Shown piece after piece: positions 43,301 to 55,330 of a DNA stretch of 64,000 nt (positions within the stretch are counted from its first letter, which is position 1; every line of letters starts with the position of its first letter). Both the position numbers and the translations under genes were made by a program. Source of the DNA: Stomoxys calcitrans (taxonomy: Eukaryota > Arthropoda > Insecta > Diptera > Muscidae); assembly GCF_963082655.1 (NCBI RefSeq), contig NC_081553.1, positions 211,330,117 through 211,394,116 of the forward strand. The letters are read 5' to 3'. Under the pieces are notes generated by a model. That model did no database searches. It was given only the letters and a program-made list of their open reading frames with translations, and had not been told where the DNA came from.

Positions 43301-44499
43301 ACCCCAATCACTTCTCGGAATTCCCCTAATCTTTCTTGCAACTCCTGCCATTCCTTCATTCAAGTGAACCGAGGAAACCATACTCTCTAAAACAGTCACT
43401 ACGAAAAATTTTATAAGCGAAATGTAGCTGATCCTAGCTCCGCCAGTTCGAATCGTGGATAGAAAATTTCACGACAATATGTTCTTGAGTCAGCACAACA
43501 CGATGTCTCTGTTTCTTCACAATATCCATGGCCTACTCGCCACGAGTTTCCAGTGCAAGTCTAGGATCGTCTTCAACTAAGACGAACTGGTCATCCGCAT
43601 ATGCACTGATCTCAGTCAAACACCGCAACAACAGATCCGTAATGCGGTGGATTTTGTTGATCTAGTGATATTTTCATCTCAAAAGCCAAACAGGTACGGT
43701 GATTTACGCTCGTCGCAGAACACTTTTGTTACCATTATACTCTTCACTACTTTTCAATTACTGGAATAAAGGTGACGCCCCCCCCTCAATCGATCCTATC
43801 TGCGCAGTCATACCAACTATGGAAGGTGACCTCCCGATCCTAAGCCGGCAGACTCTAGCCACCTCACGGGTCAACCAAATGACCTGACTCGATTTGTCAC
43901 TCTGACGTCTACCAAGGAGCACATTATTCACCATACTTTTTTATCTGCGAATCAGGTCATCTATCGTCGGTGCTCAAAGGTCGTTTAAAGACAACGCTGA
44001 TGCAGTCTCCCCAAAACGTTCCATATAAAGTCATAGTTTACGTCTCCACCCTTCCAGACCACTCCATCTATCCTTGACAGTAACCATAATATCAGTTGGA
44101 TTATGTACAGTTATATCCAATTTTTTCAATAACGCCTTCAGACTCTTCAAAGGTATACATCTCACTCACCAGCATCGTTTCCACCTTATATGTCCACACA
44201 ACGGCCGTACTCGCCTTTTGACGCCTTGATAGGGATTCTCACGAACAAGCGAATGCATATTCGAGAACCCCTTCGGACAAGTTTGCGTCAAGACAAATGA
44301 TGAGCGGATTGCTACTCGCAACACCTACAGTAGATGTTGGCCAAGTATATCATTCCGCAACGCCCTCGTGCACCAATACAGACCCCCTACTGGCTATAGC
44401 TAACTATCGTACAATCAATGTCGCTGCAATCTCCAATTTTAGCAAAGTCTCTCTCGCAGTCAGTGAAGACTAGCATTCCCTCCGAAAATCCTCCACTGC
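43301..44499. other. Unassigned stretch, GC-richer, with a dispersed word
   Basis: The segment around 43385-43425 (AAAACAGTCACTACGAAAAA and TTTTATAAGCG) recurs at ~48650-48685. Open frames are short and on both strands. No domain was recognised. Confidence 0.4.
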
Positions 44500-45040
44500 T
44501 TCCATCCAGCGTGACTGAGCAACCAGTGCTGAGTATGAACTGGCCTAGTTTCAGAGTCACCGCTCTGGACCGCTGGCAGTTAAATTGGGACATACGCTCT
44601 CTGGGCCGCTAGTGGGTAAATTGCTAAAATTTAACTTCCATGAACAATCCATTAATGCCTTGCATTCATGCTAGCCGTCAAACCTGAATATATAGGGCAC
44701 GCGCTGGAGATCATCATGAGAGCAACCAGTAACCCCTTGAACTTATAATTCCTGAAGCGAACGGTGTTGGGATAGCACGAAATACACTACCTTCTCAGAC
44801 ACACGGTCCCTGAGCTAGCGTGATCGAGTAACCATTGCTGCTTATTACCAGAGCCCTTCCGTCATTGCTCCGGACCGTTGGAAGCTAAATTAGTAAAATG
44901 TAACTTTCATGAACGGTTATACCTAGTGTACGGCCCAACCGCCAGATCCGCATATATCGGGCACTCACTGAAGATTATCATTTGATCCACTGGTAAACCT
45001 TTAAACTCGCAATACCTAAAGCGAACGGGGTTTGTACAAC
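44500..45040 (+). repeat. Two-copy tandem duplication, ~268 bp
   Basis: CCGCTCTGGACCGCTGGCAG at ~44560 corresponds to TTGCTCCGGACCGTTGGAAG at ~44865; TAAAATTTAACTTCCATGAA at ~44624 to TAAAATGTAACTTTCATGAA at ~44894; GAAGCGAACGG at ~44754 to AAAGCGAACGG at ~45018. The copies are substantially diverged and the origin is unknown. Confidence 0.65.
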
Positions 45041-45579
45041 ATGAAACCAAGTGTCCAGCCATTCCGAACCGAAACATAACTCCCGCTTGATGCCGCAATC
45101 ACGCACACTATCGTCAAAATCCCATACATCTTTTGGCAAAAAAAAAAATACGGCGTCCTGCAACAGAGCCGAAAAACGGAACCACTTGACGTAGGCTTTC
45201 TCTTCACACAACATCAAAGGATAATCTTCAAGATCGCACCGTCGGGATTCCAAGGAGCACTGACGAACAGCGCAGACTCACCATCTCCTTCATTTTAAGT
45301 TCATACAACTCCAAGGACAATAAAAATAAATCTGGACGACCTTGTTAAATTTCTCAACTCAGCGTAATGGTTATAATCTCGAATAAAATATAGTAGAACC
45401 ACAGATGTTACTCAAGTGGTGTAGCTTTCAAAACTATATTTTAGCTTACTAGTTGCGACCATAATAGGATAATAGCCAAAATGAAAACCCTCTAACAAAC
45501 CATCCTACTTTAGGGAATACAAACATTTTAAGTTTTTTTCTTTAATATAGCATTTTCCACTTTCAACGACCATTAATTT
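45041..45579. other. Unassigned stretch with a motif copy
   Basis: The dispersed motif occurs as GGGAATACAAACATTTTAAG at ~45513. Otherwise nothing was recognised. Several short overlapping frames lie on the - strand at 44907-45253. Confidence 0.4.
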
Positions 45580-46140
45580 AAGTTCCATGTTGACACGGTT
45601 GTTCAACTTCTCCGCTTGAGGGTTTTTGGGGGCTGGGGAGACCGACAGATACTTGGCGCCAAGATTTTGTATCAGATTTGTAATCTACACCCAAATTTCT
45701 TTCATTTGAGACTCATATTATCCTAATCAGACTACATGAATTTTAAGGTGGTTTTTGGGATAGGTTGTTTCCCCAGATTTCTTAAAACAGACGATAGTCT
45801 TCTACGTTTTGGATTTTTTGGGAACGGGAGGAGGCCCCAGACATTTGGTGTCAAGATTTTCTATCAGATATGTAATCTGCATCAAAATTCCCTTTATTTG
45901 AGACTCATATGTCCTAATCAGTCTACATGACCTTTAAGGTGGTTTTTGGATACGTTGTTCGCCCAGATTTCTTGACTCCAAAATAAAGGTACATCATTTG
46001 AGGGGCTGGACTTATTCCTTCTAAAGATAGGTTATTATCGACTGTTGGATTAGCAGACATTATATTCACCCAGGATGTCATCTTATGTCCTCATATATTT
46101 GCTTTTTAGGGCCATAGACCAATATTTCGAGGTTTTGCAA
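45580..46140 (+). repeat. Degenerate family-2 repeats with a family-1 end word
   Basis: Units with TTTCATTTGAGACTCATATT (~45700) and ATTTGAGACTCATATGTCCT (~45896), each followed by TAATCAG and TACATGA, then CTTTAAGGTGGTTTTTGG, and CCCAGACATTTGGTG-like G/C-rich tracts, spacing ~200 bp. Near 46105 the word CAATATTTCGAGGTTTTGCA is a relic of the family-1 right module. Confidence 0.6.
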
Positions 46141-48589
46141 TCGTTTCCATGAAAATTGTTTAACTACGCCTATAAATTAAGGATAAACTTTAATACCACC
46201 TTATATTTTTTTTGTCTGCTTCTTGCACGAATTCAATGGATATCATTCTATATAAACAACTTGTATCAAATTTGAATACCTCATGTAATAAAGCCATAAA
46301 TTACGGTAATAATAACGCTAATCTCCCTACTCCAAATCCAAATGAGAATAAACAAAATTATCGAAATGATATGAAATTAGAATAACGAATAAAGAAACCT
46401 GCTTCTCATTAAGGACTTCCTTATATCCATGTCCAAAGGGGGAAACAATGATAAGTGTGCCAAGCTAATAATAAGCACTTTGCCTTACAACTTCAAAGTG
46501 GATAAAGGATCACATATTGTGTTTGTTAAGCAAATTTAAGGAAAAAAACTCAAAACAAGGATAATTTGGCGTATTATGCGCTTTGTTGGGCGATTTGTTT
46601 ACTGCAAAAATGTAAGAAATACATATAGCAATAAAAGGATAACCTAGTCTTCAGAGCCAAAGGAGCAACTACACCTGCCACTGATAGTGGATTTAAGCCA
46701 CTTGCTTAACTCAAAAATTCCCTTAGATCGTAAAGAGCATTGATCGCCACTTGTGTGTAGAGAAAACTGGTTTCTCCCTTGTGGGCAAATTAAAAAAACG
46801 CACATAATAATAATTTTAAAATTGAAATAATTTTCTTGGCTTGTAAAAATAATTGTATTTGTAAATTTATGTGAGAGGGAAAATACTTGGCAGTTTTATA
46901 TAGCGGAAAATCGTCCTACAGTTGCCATTGATCATAAATGGGGTTAAGGATATTTTCATTCATATGGTGGCAAATTTGGGGGATACATTGCAGTTAAATA
47001 ATGTTGGCTGCTTTTTCTGTGTGTTAATGATATGAAATGGCATTTGACATATTCTCTGCTTGTAAGAGGCCAAGGCAAGGTGTGTTATTCACCAAAGGCC
47101 AAGAAAAGAAGCCTCACGGTTGATACTCGTATCCTGAAACAAGCAAAACTACTTTGTGACCAGCGCACAAACAAATTAAAACGTTATCTGTATCGGTAAG
47201 GGTTAGTGATGTTCAGAGACTGGGGTAATTTTCTTGCAAACACGTCCTCGTAATATCTAGGGTTTTCTTGCCAAAAGGGACCTAAAAACACTGACATCCT
47301 TCATGACACATATCTTTTAAATGGTGATGTCTTGTGCTCATTAGCAACCCTATCTAAGACACGTGCCAATTTCAGTTATTTAACCGTTGTTGACGAAAGA
47401 AAAGCTTGGATATCAAGTTTTTTTGCTATGTTCAGTGAAAAGTGAAAAAATGTGTTTTCATAATTACACCTTATCGAAAATTACTTTGAATACCAAAAGC
47501 ACAATATACATTGCATTTTTTTTTGAGATAATTTATAACACATTTACCATAAACGTTCATCGGAGAATGCCTCTAAATTTATGGCGAATTTAGTTTTAAT
47601 TAAAATTGAAAAAGAGGAAAACGGTTACTTTATGCCTAGTAGAGAGACGCTACAGAAGGAGGTTTAACTAAAAACTTCAAGGACAACTTCAATGTCAATG
47701 ACATTCCAGTGATAGCAATGAGAAGGAAATGTTTTTATCTGCGTGGAAAATCTATAGAATGTGTGCCTCAATCTTAAGCACAGGTAAACTTGAAGTACTC
47801 TTCAACAGAAGACACAAAATACGGAAGGAAACCTTTTGCAGACATTCTACTTTACAAAGTGAAAAGCACTTAACTTGCCTGGGCAAAATTTTCGCCACTA
47901 GGGGGAACCGGTTATGGTGGGATCATGCCGAAAGTCAACATGATCACTTATCTCAACCGGAGCATTACCTGTGGTAGACACATATAATAATCCCTCTTAA
48001 ATTTAGATAAGGTTATGTCCGTAGTATATGGGTTAATTTCAGATGGCCGAATCTTATGAACCACGGTTTAAAGCATTTGCCCGAATCTTTCAATGACTTT
48101 TTCGAGTAAAGTGATAAACTTTTATGGAAGTTTTATCAAATTATGGACAGTTGTGGATCAAACTTGCCATAGCTGTGTCGTTGGTACATCGTTTTCCCCA
48201 ATCATCTAAACGCTCCAAGTAAAACCCATTGAGCTTTAAACTCATGGACAGATTAAGTTGGGGCACGCCAAGCAAAACCTGTAGGGTATCACAGAGGCAG
48301 TCCTAAACTTAGGCAAGCTTGCCATTACAGCCACCCCGTGACGCTTATGTTGAGCTTAACGCAGATACCTGCCTTCACGGCCAAGATTTTCAATGGGTAA
48401 ATACAATGCGTCTACCAAAGCCCCCACATGTAGTAACTCACACATGAGGGTCAAATTAACCACTCTCATGAGCGCCTTAGAAAGCCCCACAAGCCCCAAT
48501 AATACTCCATAAGTAGCGTAGCAACAAATAAACCACCATACAACATAACGACCGAGACACCAATCACATCTCAGAATTTGTTTCACCAT
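46141..48589. other. 2.4-kb unassigned stretch
   Basis: The longest region without a recognised repeat. Composition is ~AT-rich. Frames are at most ~82 codons, scattered on both strands, with no domain. It could be true unique intergenic DNA or old repeats beyond recognition by eye. Confidence 0.45.
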
Positions 48590-48790
48590 TCCTGATCGGT
48601 CATTCCCTCATCACCCAATTCATGTGGATCAGGAAACCCACACTCTTTGAGACAGTCACTGGCAAAAATTTTATAAGCGCTATGTCCCTGATAACTGATT
48701 TGCTTGGTCCGCCTGATGGAATAGTTAGTAAACCATTTTACGGCCCGGCCCGTCTTTAGTACCAATCACCTTGTACAGCATTTGGCAGGT
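48590..48790 (-). repeat. Dispersed repeat shared with 43330-43450
   Basis: TTTGAGACAGTCACTGGCAA and TTTTATAAGCG correspond to CTAAAACAGTCACTACGAAA and TTTTATAAGCG at ~43385. On the - strand a 60-codon frame (48583-48765) is open but not recognised. Confidence 0.5.
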
Positions 48791-48859
48791 TCATTGAAAT
48801 ACTTTTTCGAACATCGAAATTCCTGCTCTCGGTGCAGAGGACGGCGCTCTTAGGGTCAT

Positions 48860-49335
48860 ATCATCTTATCGGACAGTGGCAGAGCCCGCAGCCCTTGTAA
48901 TAGCCGGAGTGGTTCCCATACGCCCACAGGCCATGGAGCGCGCCAGGCTCTACACCCCGAAGTGCAACACCCAGAGAGGACAAGGTGAGATTCAAACGGA
49001 TCTTATACTGGCCATACGGGAGAAGACTATAGAGAGATGGCAACAAAGGTGGACGAATGCGTATCGGGCCAGGTGGACGCGATGACTAATAGCCGATGTA
49101 CGGATGTGGAGATATAGGAAGCATGGCAACGTCAACTATTACGTCACATAGATTTTGACAGGCCATGGTAACTTCCAGAAATACCTGCACAAAATGAGCA
49201 AATGCTTTTCAAGCAAGTGCTTTTATTAGGAGATGGAAGTTGCAGACGAACGCACATTCTTCCACTGCGAGCGCTTTGTTGAAAGACGCAGGGAATTGAA
49301 AACAGCGATTGGCGACGTTTCAGGACGACGGGACA
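48860..49335 (+). mobile_element. LINE reverse-transcriptase C-terminal fragment
   Basis: The + strand reads AEPAALVIAGVVPIRPQAME, EKTIERWQQRWTNAYRARWT, then in a shifted frame KHGNVNYYV-stop-ILTGHG, NFQKYLHKMSKC, and ERTFFHCERFVERRRELKTA. This ordered set (PAALVIAGVxPI, WQxRW, HGxVNYYxTQxLTGHGxFxKYLHxM, HTFFHCxRW) is the 3' end of the R1/LOA-like reverse-transcriptase polyprotein. It has two stops and at least one shift; the catalytic RT motifs lie upstream and are absent. Confidence 0.85.
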
Positions 49336-49945
49336 ATAGTCCAGAGGATGCTGACTGAAGTCAAATCGGAAGATTGGTTGTATGGGAAATATATATGAAA
49401 ACAATTTGGGCTATTTACTTAAATAACAAGACATTAAGTAAAGCCAGCCGAACTTTAGGTATAATATGCGCTATTTATGGGTGACCTTGACCTTCAACTG
49501 GGAGATCAGTCTATACGGGGTATATACTCACAAATGGTTCGTAACCTAAATCAGTAGATCGATCTACATGGGGCTATATTAAGATATAGACTAATTTAAA
49601 CCATGTTAGACGCGGATGTCAAGGAACTTAACGCAAATCGGGAGGCCGGTCTACATCGGGGCTTTATTAAGATATAGATATATGTCATATTCAGCAGTGA
49701 TGTCGAAATTTTAACACAAATACTTATACCAAATTTCCGCCAAATCGGGTTTTAAATACAGCTTTTTTGAGCCTAAGTCCCTATATCTACAAGTGGGCAA
49801 TATAAAGATACGGACCGATTCGGATAGTTTTCAGCAGAGATGTCGAGGATCTTAACACAAATCGTTGCGCAAAATTTCGATGTGTTGCAAACGAAATGAC
49901 AAAATTAATATACCCTCATCCTTCAGTGGTGAGTATAAAAAGTGT
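49336..49945 (+). repeat. Third tandem family fragment (family 3)
   Basis: Monomers marked by GATATAGACTAATTTAAACC, TGTCAAGGAACTTAACGCAA, AAATTTCCGCCAAATCGGGT and a right module GTTGCAAACGAAATGACAAA then ACCCTCATCCTTCAGTGGTG and AGTATAAAAAG. The layout parallels family 1 but the monomer differs: TCGAxGxxCTTAACACAA replaces GTTGGAAGTCATAACA. The same family fills 62780-63560. Confidence 0.7.
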
Positions 49946-49979
49946 TTGCGAAACTCTGGTGTTTTCGAAACTCTGATTT

Positions 49980-50700
49980 TGTTATCAGTAAGTTCATCTT
50001 ACACGGTTGGATCAAAGCTGAAGAACAGAGTGAACCTGGGGTCTACATTGAGGAAACAGGGGATATCTGACCATTATACGGTCCTGCATACGGAGATCCA
50101 AACGGTCACTAAAGGCGTTAGGTTGTATAGTGTCAGCAACTTTACTGGTCATCATGGTTGTAACAAACCAGACGATATGGTCACGAACAGTCTCGGAATG
50201 TAAGAAGGATATTACGGCTTCTCTGAAGATGGCACCATCCACATAGTTTAGGTGTTCGGCAATAGCAGAGTAAAGGGGAACGAAAGGGCAAACGACTTGG
50301 ACGTAGGGAAAAAGGGACTGCCACCAGCAAAATTGATGACTGCAGTCAGAGTTAAGGGCGTGGGCAACGAACTCCCTTGAGGCAATGAGGTATCCGCATC
50401 GTTGGAAGACCCGTCCATTACTGAGAGGAAAATGAAAGAACATTAGTATGGGTTCGGTATCATTACGAGACACATAGAACTACGTACATATTTACACAGA
50501 ATAGGTGCACCGTTGAACAGTGAAACGGTCGGTAGGACGACGAAAAGCCTAGAAGAGATTCAGAAAGTGAGGAGACGCGGCTATTACTGAGAGGAAGTAA
50601 CAAGGAGGTCAAGAGGGGCAGCGTGTGTAGGGGATGTGGTAAAGACATTCAAACGTTGAAAACTTTTTCACAGCCTGCAGACTACGACACTTGAGTGTGA
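49980..50700 (+). mobile_element. Degenerate LINE RNase H fragment
   Basis: The + strand reads SSYTVGSKLKNRVNLG then GISDHYTVLHTEIQTVTK: the start of RNase H, with the DGSK aspartate changed to Val (TVGSK). Further on, DSESEETRLLLRGSNKEVKR (~50564) parallels the DPDREKTRLLLKECKK block of the fragment at 29440. Several stops and shifts. It is related to, but not the same copy as, the elements at 29440 and 30060. Confidence 0.7.
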
Positions 50701-52110
50701 ATAAGGTACCAGATTTGAACCAACTTTGGAGCATAAACAATTAAAGATTTTGTGAATAGAACAGAAATTTTGACATTGATCTATTCGGATTTAGAGCGCG
50801 CTTCAAGCCGATAACTGTCTTAAAATTCAAGTGACTTGCTTCGCTTGCACGGTGCGAAATTTGCATAAAATGTCATTCCGCTACATGTTTTTTTATGAAG
50901 GTACAGATCAATAATTCGATGTCAAATGGAATGACGAGAGGCTCAATATATCAAGAACGGAACTATAAACGACTATTATGTTCAATTTGGTCATATTTGG
51001 TTTGGTTATTGCAAGAAAAATGAAGCTTGGATGTGATTTATAGGCTAATTAAAAAAAAAGTGTGGAACCATATTAAACAAAAGAGCCTTCTTAGAGGTCA
51101 AGAGATGATATGAATGCATAGGTTTATAAGGGCGTACATCTGTATATACACCGATATAGCCCATTTGCATTCACCAACGACCCGCACGAAGAAGAAGTAG
51201 CTGAGCTACAGGTGTATAGTTACGTTAGTGTGTCTAAAAATGGCATTACTATTAAGAATTTATGTTCTTTATAGGGCATCATATCGATGCATAATTCTAA
51301 AGCTTTAAATGTCCTCAACCAGAATTTAACTAAAAATGTCTGTATGTCCTTAGTTGAAATTTAGCTTAAAATGTCTGTATGTCCTTAGCCGAAATTTAAT
51401 TAAAATGTTTGTATGTTGTTAGTCAAACTATGCTGAAAGTAAAAAAGAAAACGTTAAAAATTTCCAAGTTTCCACGATTTTTCCTATATAAGAATAAGAA
51501 AATTTAATCATTCAAAAATAAAATGTTCTTGACTATCTTTGCCTTTACTTTTGCATGTACACAGACCAATAATTCTACCTTTCTAACACATTGTGATGTA
51601 CAAGCCTAAAAGCTTTTGAGGTGTTGTTAATATAAATGAATAGGGAACCTCCAAAAGAAAACAACCCCCAAAACAATAAAAGCACCGCTTCTCTAAATAG
51701 CACTATGTTGTTAAAAATCATGAATATTCATAAAATAAATTTTAGCAAATATTTTTTGCCATAGTAAAAACGCAGTTTTTTTATCAATAACTTTATATCA
51801 AGCTCACTACCTTGTTAATGCCTTTTAGGGGCGGACACTGCAAAATTTTATAAACAAGTTAACGCTTGAACAAAATTCTAAGGACTTTTGACAATGTGTC
51901 CCTTAATTTTTCTCCTGCATGTAGTTAAAAGCAAAAGGACATGCTTTTTGTGAAAGGTAAGAAAATTAACGCAACATATAAAATAAATGACATGTGCAAG
52001 TGTTGACGAAAAGTGACAAACTGTAGGTTTTTGCGACAAAAAATGCTAGCCAATAGTTTTAGTTAATAATTGACACGTTGAAAAATTATTGTCTTTCTCT
52101 TGATTGATGT
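50701..52110. other. Mostly unassigned; family-1 relic and short minisatellite
   Basis: Around 51140-51220 CGATATAGCCCATTTGCATT, CACCAACGACCCGCAC is a family-1 relic. 51300-51430 holds three to four ~44-bp units (TGTCTGTATGTCCTTAG, GAAATTTA). 51440-52110 is AT-rich without features. Confidence 0.5.
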
Positions 52111-52116
52111 TTAAAT

Positions 52117-52365
52117 CTAAAGTGTGGATGAGATATCAGACTTGAACCAACTTAGGGGCATAGAGAGGAAGACGATTAGGAAATATGCGAGGAGCACAGA
52201 ATTCCTGGTGTAGGATTTTGGAAGATACTTTTTATTAGTTGGAGCGCACAACAAGCCCATTACTGGCATTAACGTATGGTAAAGTGGCATAGAACGGTTT
52301 AAAAATCCCCTCCGTCTTGTCAACCCGAATATTATTGGGCAAAAGTAACTGTACATTTAAAAACT
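52117..52365 (+). mobile_element. Possible LINE 3'-end fragment
   Basis: DLNQLRGIERKTIRKYARST (+ strand, ~52140) resembles the final block of RNase H-bearing LINEs (DLxxL...I...LLxFxRxSxxF); a shorter version follows the RNase H fragment at ~50697 (PDLNQLWS). The evidence is about 20 residues, so moderate confidence only. Confidence 0.45.
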
Positions 52366-53740
52366 TATGATAGAGTGCAAACTGCGTTACGAAGATAGGA
52401 AACATCGGTGCCGAATGTTACCCGGAGATAGTTAAGCGTTTAAAATACCATGCCTACGTAGGCAGAACCATGTTTTGAGAAAGGAAGGAGCTCGAGCAAG
52501 AAAGATATTAAAATCGACAACCCAATATAACTTAAAATTTGTTGGGGTAAGGCTCACGGGGGAAGGATCCTTTGGAGTTGGAGTATGATTTAGAACGAGT
52601 TTTGAGATTTCTTATTTTTTATTTGGATAACTTCCGGGTATGTACTGGAGAATGGGTTTCGTTGAGCTTGACCTTATTTCCGATATTCAGGTTTTACTGT
52701 GGAAACCCGGCTTAGTACTCCAATGACGGATCTGGGTGTCTTCATGAACAGAGACGCATGTGCAGACTTGGCTAAGTATTCTAGCTACGAATTTGGTGAT
52801 CCTCAGGGAGGGTAGGCGTGTAGAGATCGTCTACGGTTCTAAAGATCGTAACAAAGGGAAGGAACATAGGGAGATATGGTTAAGTACTAGGGTTGTAGCG
52901 AATCTGGTTGCCTTTACGAGGCTTCTGACGGCTTTTTCGGATTAATTTTTTAATTGACAAGAAGAAGTTAAGGAAACCATTCCTAAGCGAATATCAGGTG
53001 ACTTTCAGGATCATTTTAGGTAGCGCATACTCGTATGCTTATGGGATAACTCTTCTAAGTGTTGGATAACTTTTAAGGGTTTGTGTTCCGTGAAAGAAAA
53101 TGGTCTAGCTATTGGGTTGCCCAAAAAGTAATTGCGGATTTTTTAAAAGAAAGTAAATGCATTTTTAATAAAACTTAGAATGAACTTTAATCAAATATAC
53201 TTTTTTTAAACTTTTAAAGCTAAAAGTAACCGCTGATAACTGACAGAAGAAAGAATGCAATTACAGAGTCACAAGCTGTGAAAAAATTTGTCAACGCCGA
53301 CTATATGAAAAATCCGCAATTACTTTTTGGGCAACCCAATAGAACGACATTTAAATAGAAAAGCCACTATAACGACAAGGTTACTTTATAAGCTGTAGTA
53401 AGGCTCATGGTCCGTCAGAGAAATATATAATTTCAGAGATAGAATGTATTTCGAGACTTGTCCCTGGGTAACTTGTAGTTAATACAGGGTAATAGGTTTA
53501 CTTAGGATTGAGCTGAAGTCCGCAGTTCAGTGTATACGGGGAAAACCTGGCTAAGCAATCCGAAGTCGGATTTGGATAGGCATGTGGAAGAAATGACTAA
53601 GTACTCCGGCCACAGACCGGATGATTCTCAGGAACGGTAGGAGCGAGAGAAAAATTGACAATGTAGTCTGGCTACGGATCTAATGATTTTCTTTAAGTTA
53701 AGCACGTGTGGGCCTGGCTAAGTACTTCTACCGCTTTCTT
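52366..53740 (+). repeat. Degenerate tandem repeat split by MITE copy E
   Basis: The word TGGCTAAGTACTxCxGxxAC with GGATCTGG/GGTGATCCTCAGG recurs near 52705, 52770, 52880, 53550, 53595, 53660 and 53715. Copies are diverged and spacing is irregular (65-170 bp). No coding. Confidence 0.5.
53112..53339. mobile_element. Mariner-type MITE, copy E (228 bp)
   Basis: Intact TIRs TTGGGTTGCCCAAAAAGTAA and CTTTTTGGGCAACCCAA with TA on both sides (53110-53111, 53340-53341). A ~10-bp interior deletion in the CTTTTTTTCTAAAGCAAGCT region distinguishes it from copies A, C and D. Confidence 0.92.
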
Positions 53741-55140
53741 CTTTATGTCCCTGCACGGACACAATCAGGCAAGCCCTCCACTTAAGTGGAAGGGTAAGTA
53801 GTCGAAATATGTTATTAGAAACGGGAGAAGGATACGAGATCGAAGGGTTACGATAAATGTATTTCGTTCGCCCAACGTCCCTGCGATTCCTTTCGTCCCC
53901 TTTCGATTTACGCAAACCTAAACTTTGATGGAAAGATGAATCCATGAAAACATATTAAAACTTGGGCTGTAAATTAGAGAAGAAGCAATGCCACAATGCC
54001 TACCAAAGCGCGGAGACAAATGTATTTCGTTAGACCAATATCCCTGCACGGGCGCCATTATGATGAAAAGAGTTAAGGAAGACATCACGGAACTTGGTGC
54101 TATATATTGATCATGCAGCGCATAATAATTTCCAAAGTGCTAAGAAAAATGTCATTCGGTCATCCAAAGTCCCTGTACGGGCGCCACTGTTGATTTACAC
54201 AAACAGGGAAGATCCCAAAGTTCATGGGAAGATCAAGTTGAGGAACACATCCTGAAGCTTGGTGCTATAAATTGGAGAAGAAGCCCACAATACATGCAAA
54301 AGCGCCCAGAGAAATACACTTCGTTCGGCCAACGTTCTTACTTGGGCGCTACTTTTGGTTTACGCACTCGGCGAAAACAAAAACCTTAATGGCAAGATCA
54401 AGTTGAGAAAAATTTTAAAATTTGGTGCTATATTTTTGAAGAAAATGCCCACAATGCATCCTAAAATGCTCGGAGAAATGTCCTTCGTTTGTCCAAAGTC
54501 CCTGCACGGGCGCCCCTGCACGGGCGCTTTACGCAAAGAGAGAACACTTGAACTTTGAGGGAAATATCAAGTTAAAAACAATCTTTAAACTAAGTGAAAA
54601 TGAAGAAGAAGCACATAGTATTTACCAAAGCGCAAAAACCTTCATTCGGCCAACATCCAGGCTTCACTTTTATTTTACACACACTGGGAAGACCTGGATT
54701 TTGATGGATGGATGTTAGAAAATTGAGAAAAAAAACTGGGAACTAGAAATTGAAGAAGAAGCACGACCATGTAATGAAAGTTTCCGTCTTTGACCACATA
54801 TGTTAACGAGGAATAGGATAATATCAGACATTTACTGCCTAGATATCTGCAGATGCTACCGCGTAGCATAGATCCGGGTGGAATAATGGGCATTGCCTCT
54901 GATGAACGACACGCTACATAACTTGATAAAGGATTTCAATCTCCTTCTTTACCTATTTTTTTAAAATCAATCTTTTGTTTACTATAACGTAGAAAAATTA
55001 ACTCCTTTCGGTCCAAATTCCTGCTCGGGCGCCACTTTAAATTTATGCCCACTGGGAGAACCTGAACTTTGATGGAAAGACTAAGTTAAGAAAAAAAAGC
55101 TTAACCTAAGAAAAAAAGCTTGTAGCTTAAAGCTTAAGCT
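53741..55140 (+). repeat. Degenerate ~135-165-bp tandem repeat with CACGGGCGCC word
   Basis: The word TTCGTTxGxCCAAxGTCCCT then GCACGGGCGCCA recurs near 54030, 54165, 54335, 54495, 54645 (partial) and 55010, each followed by TTTACxCAxxxxGGGAAGA, CCTxAACTTTGATGGxAAGA and TCAAGTTGAGxAA, then CTTGGTGCTAxAxATTGxAG and GAAGAAGCxCAxAAT. A relic at 53741-53900 starts the field. None of it codes. Confidence 0.7.
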
Positions 55141-55330
55141 AGAATTTGAAACGAAGCTCAGCCATGAAGGCCATCGTCAATCATTGGTTAGCATGCCCAC
55201 ATATGACACTAAATGGGTTCAAATCATGGCGGAAACATCAGAAGAAATTTTCAACGTTGTCGCCAAAATTTAAAGCTTCTAGGAACCGAACAAGGATGAT
55301 CGAGAGGCAGTATCGCACAGTTGTTGGAAG
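55141..55330. other. Short spacer
   Basis: Unassigned sequence between the ~150-bp repeat field and a family-1 block. A + frame (55146-55340) has no domain. Confidence 0.4.

Noticed and set aside
50012..50473. 153-codon - strand frame
   Set aside because: It is antisense to a LINE RNase H fragment readable on the + strand.
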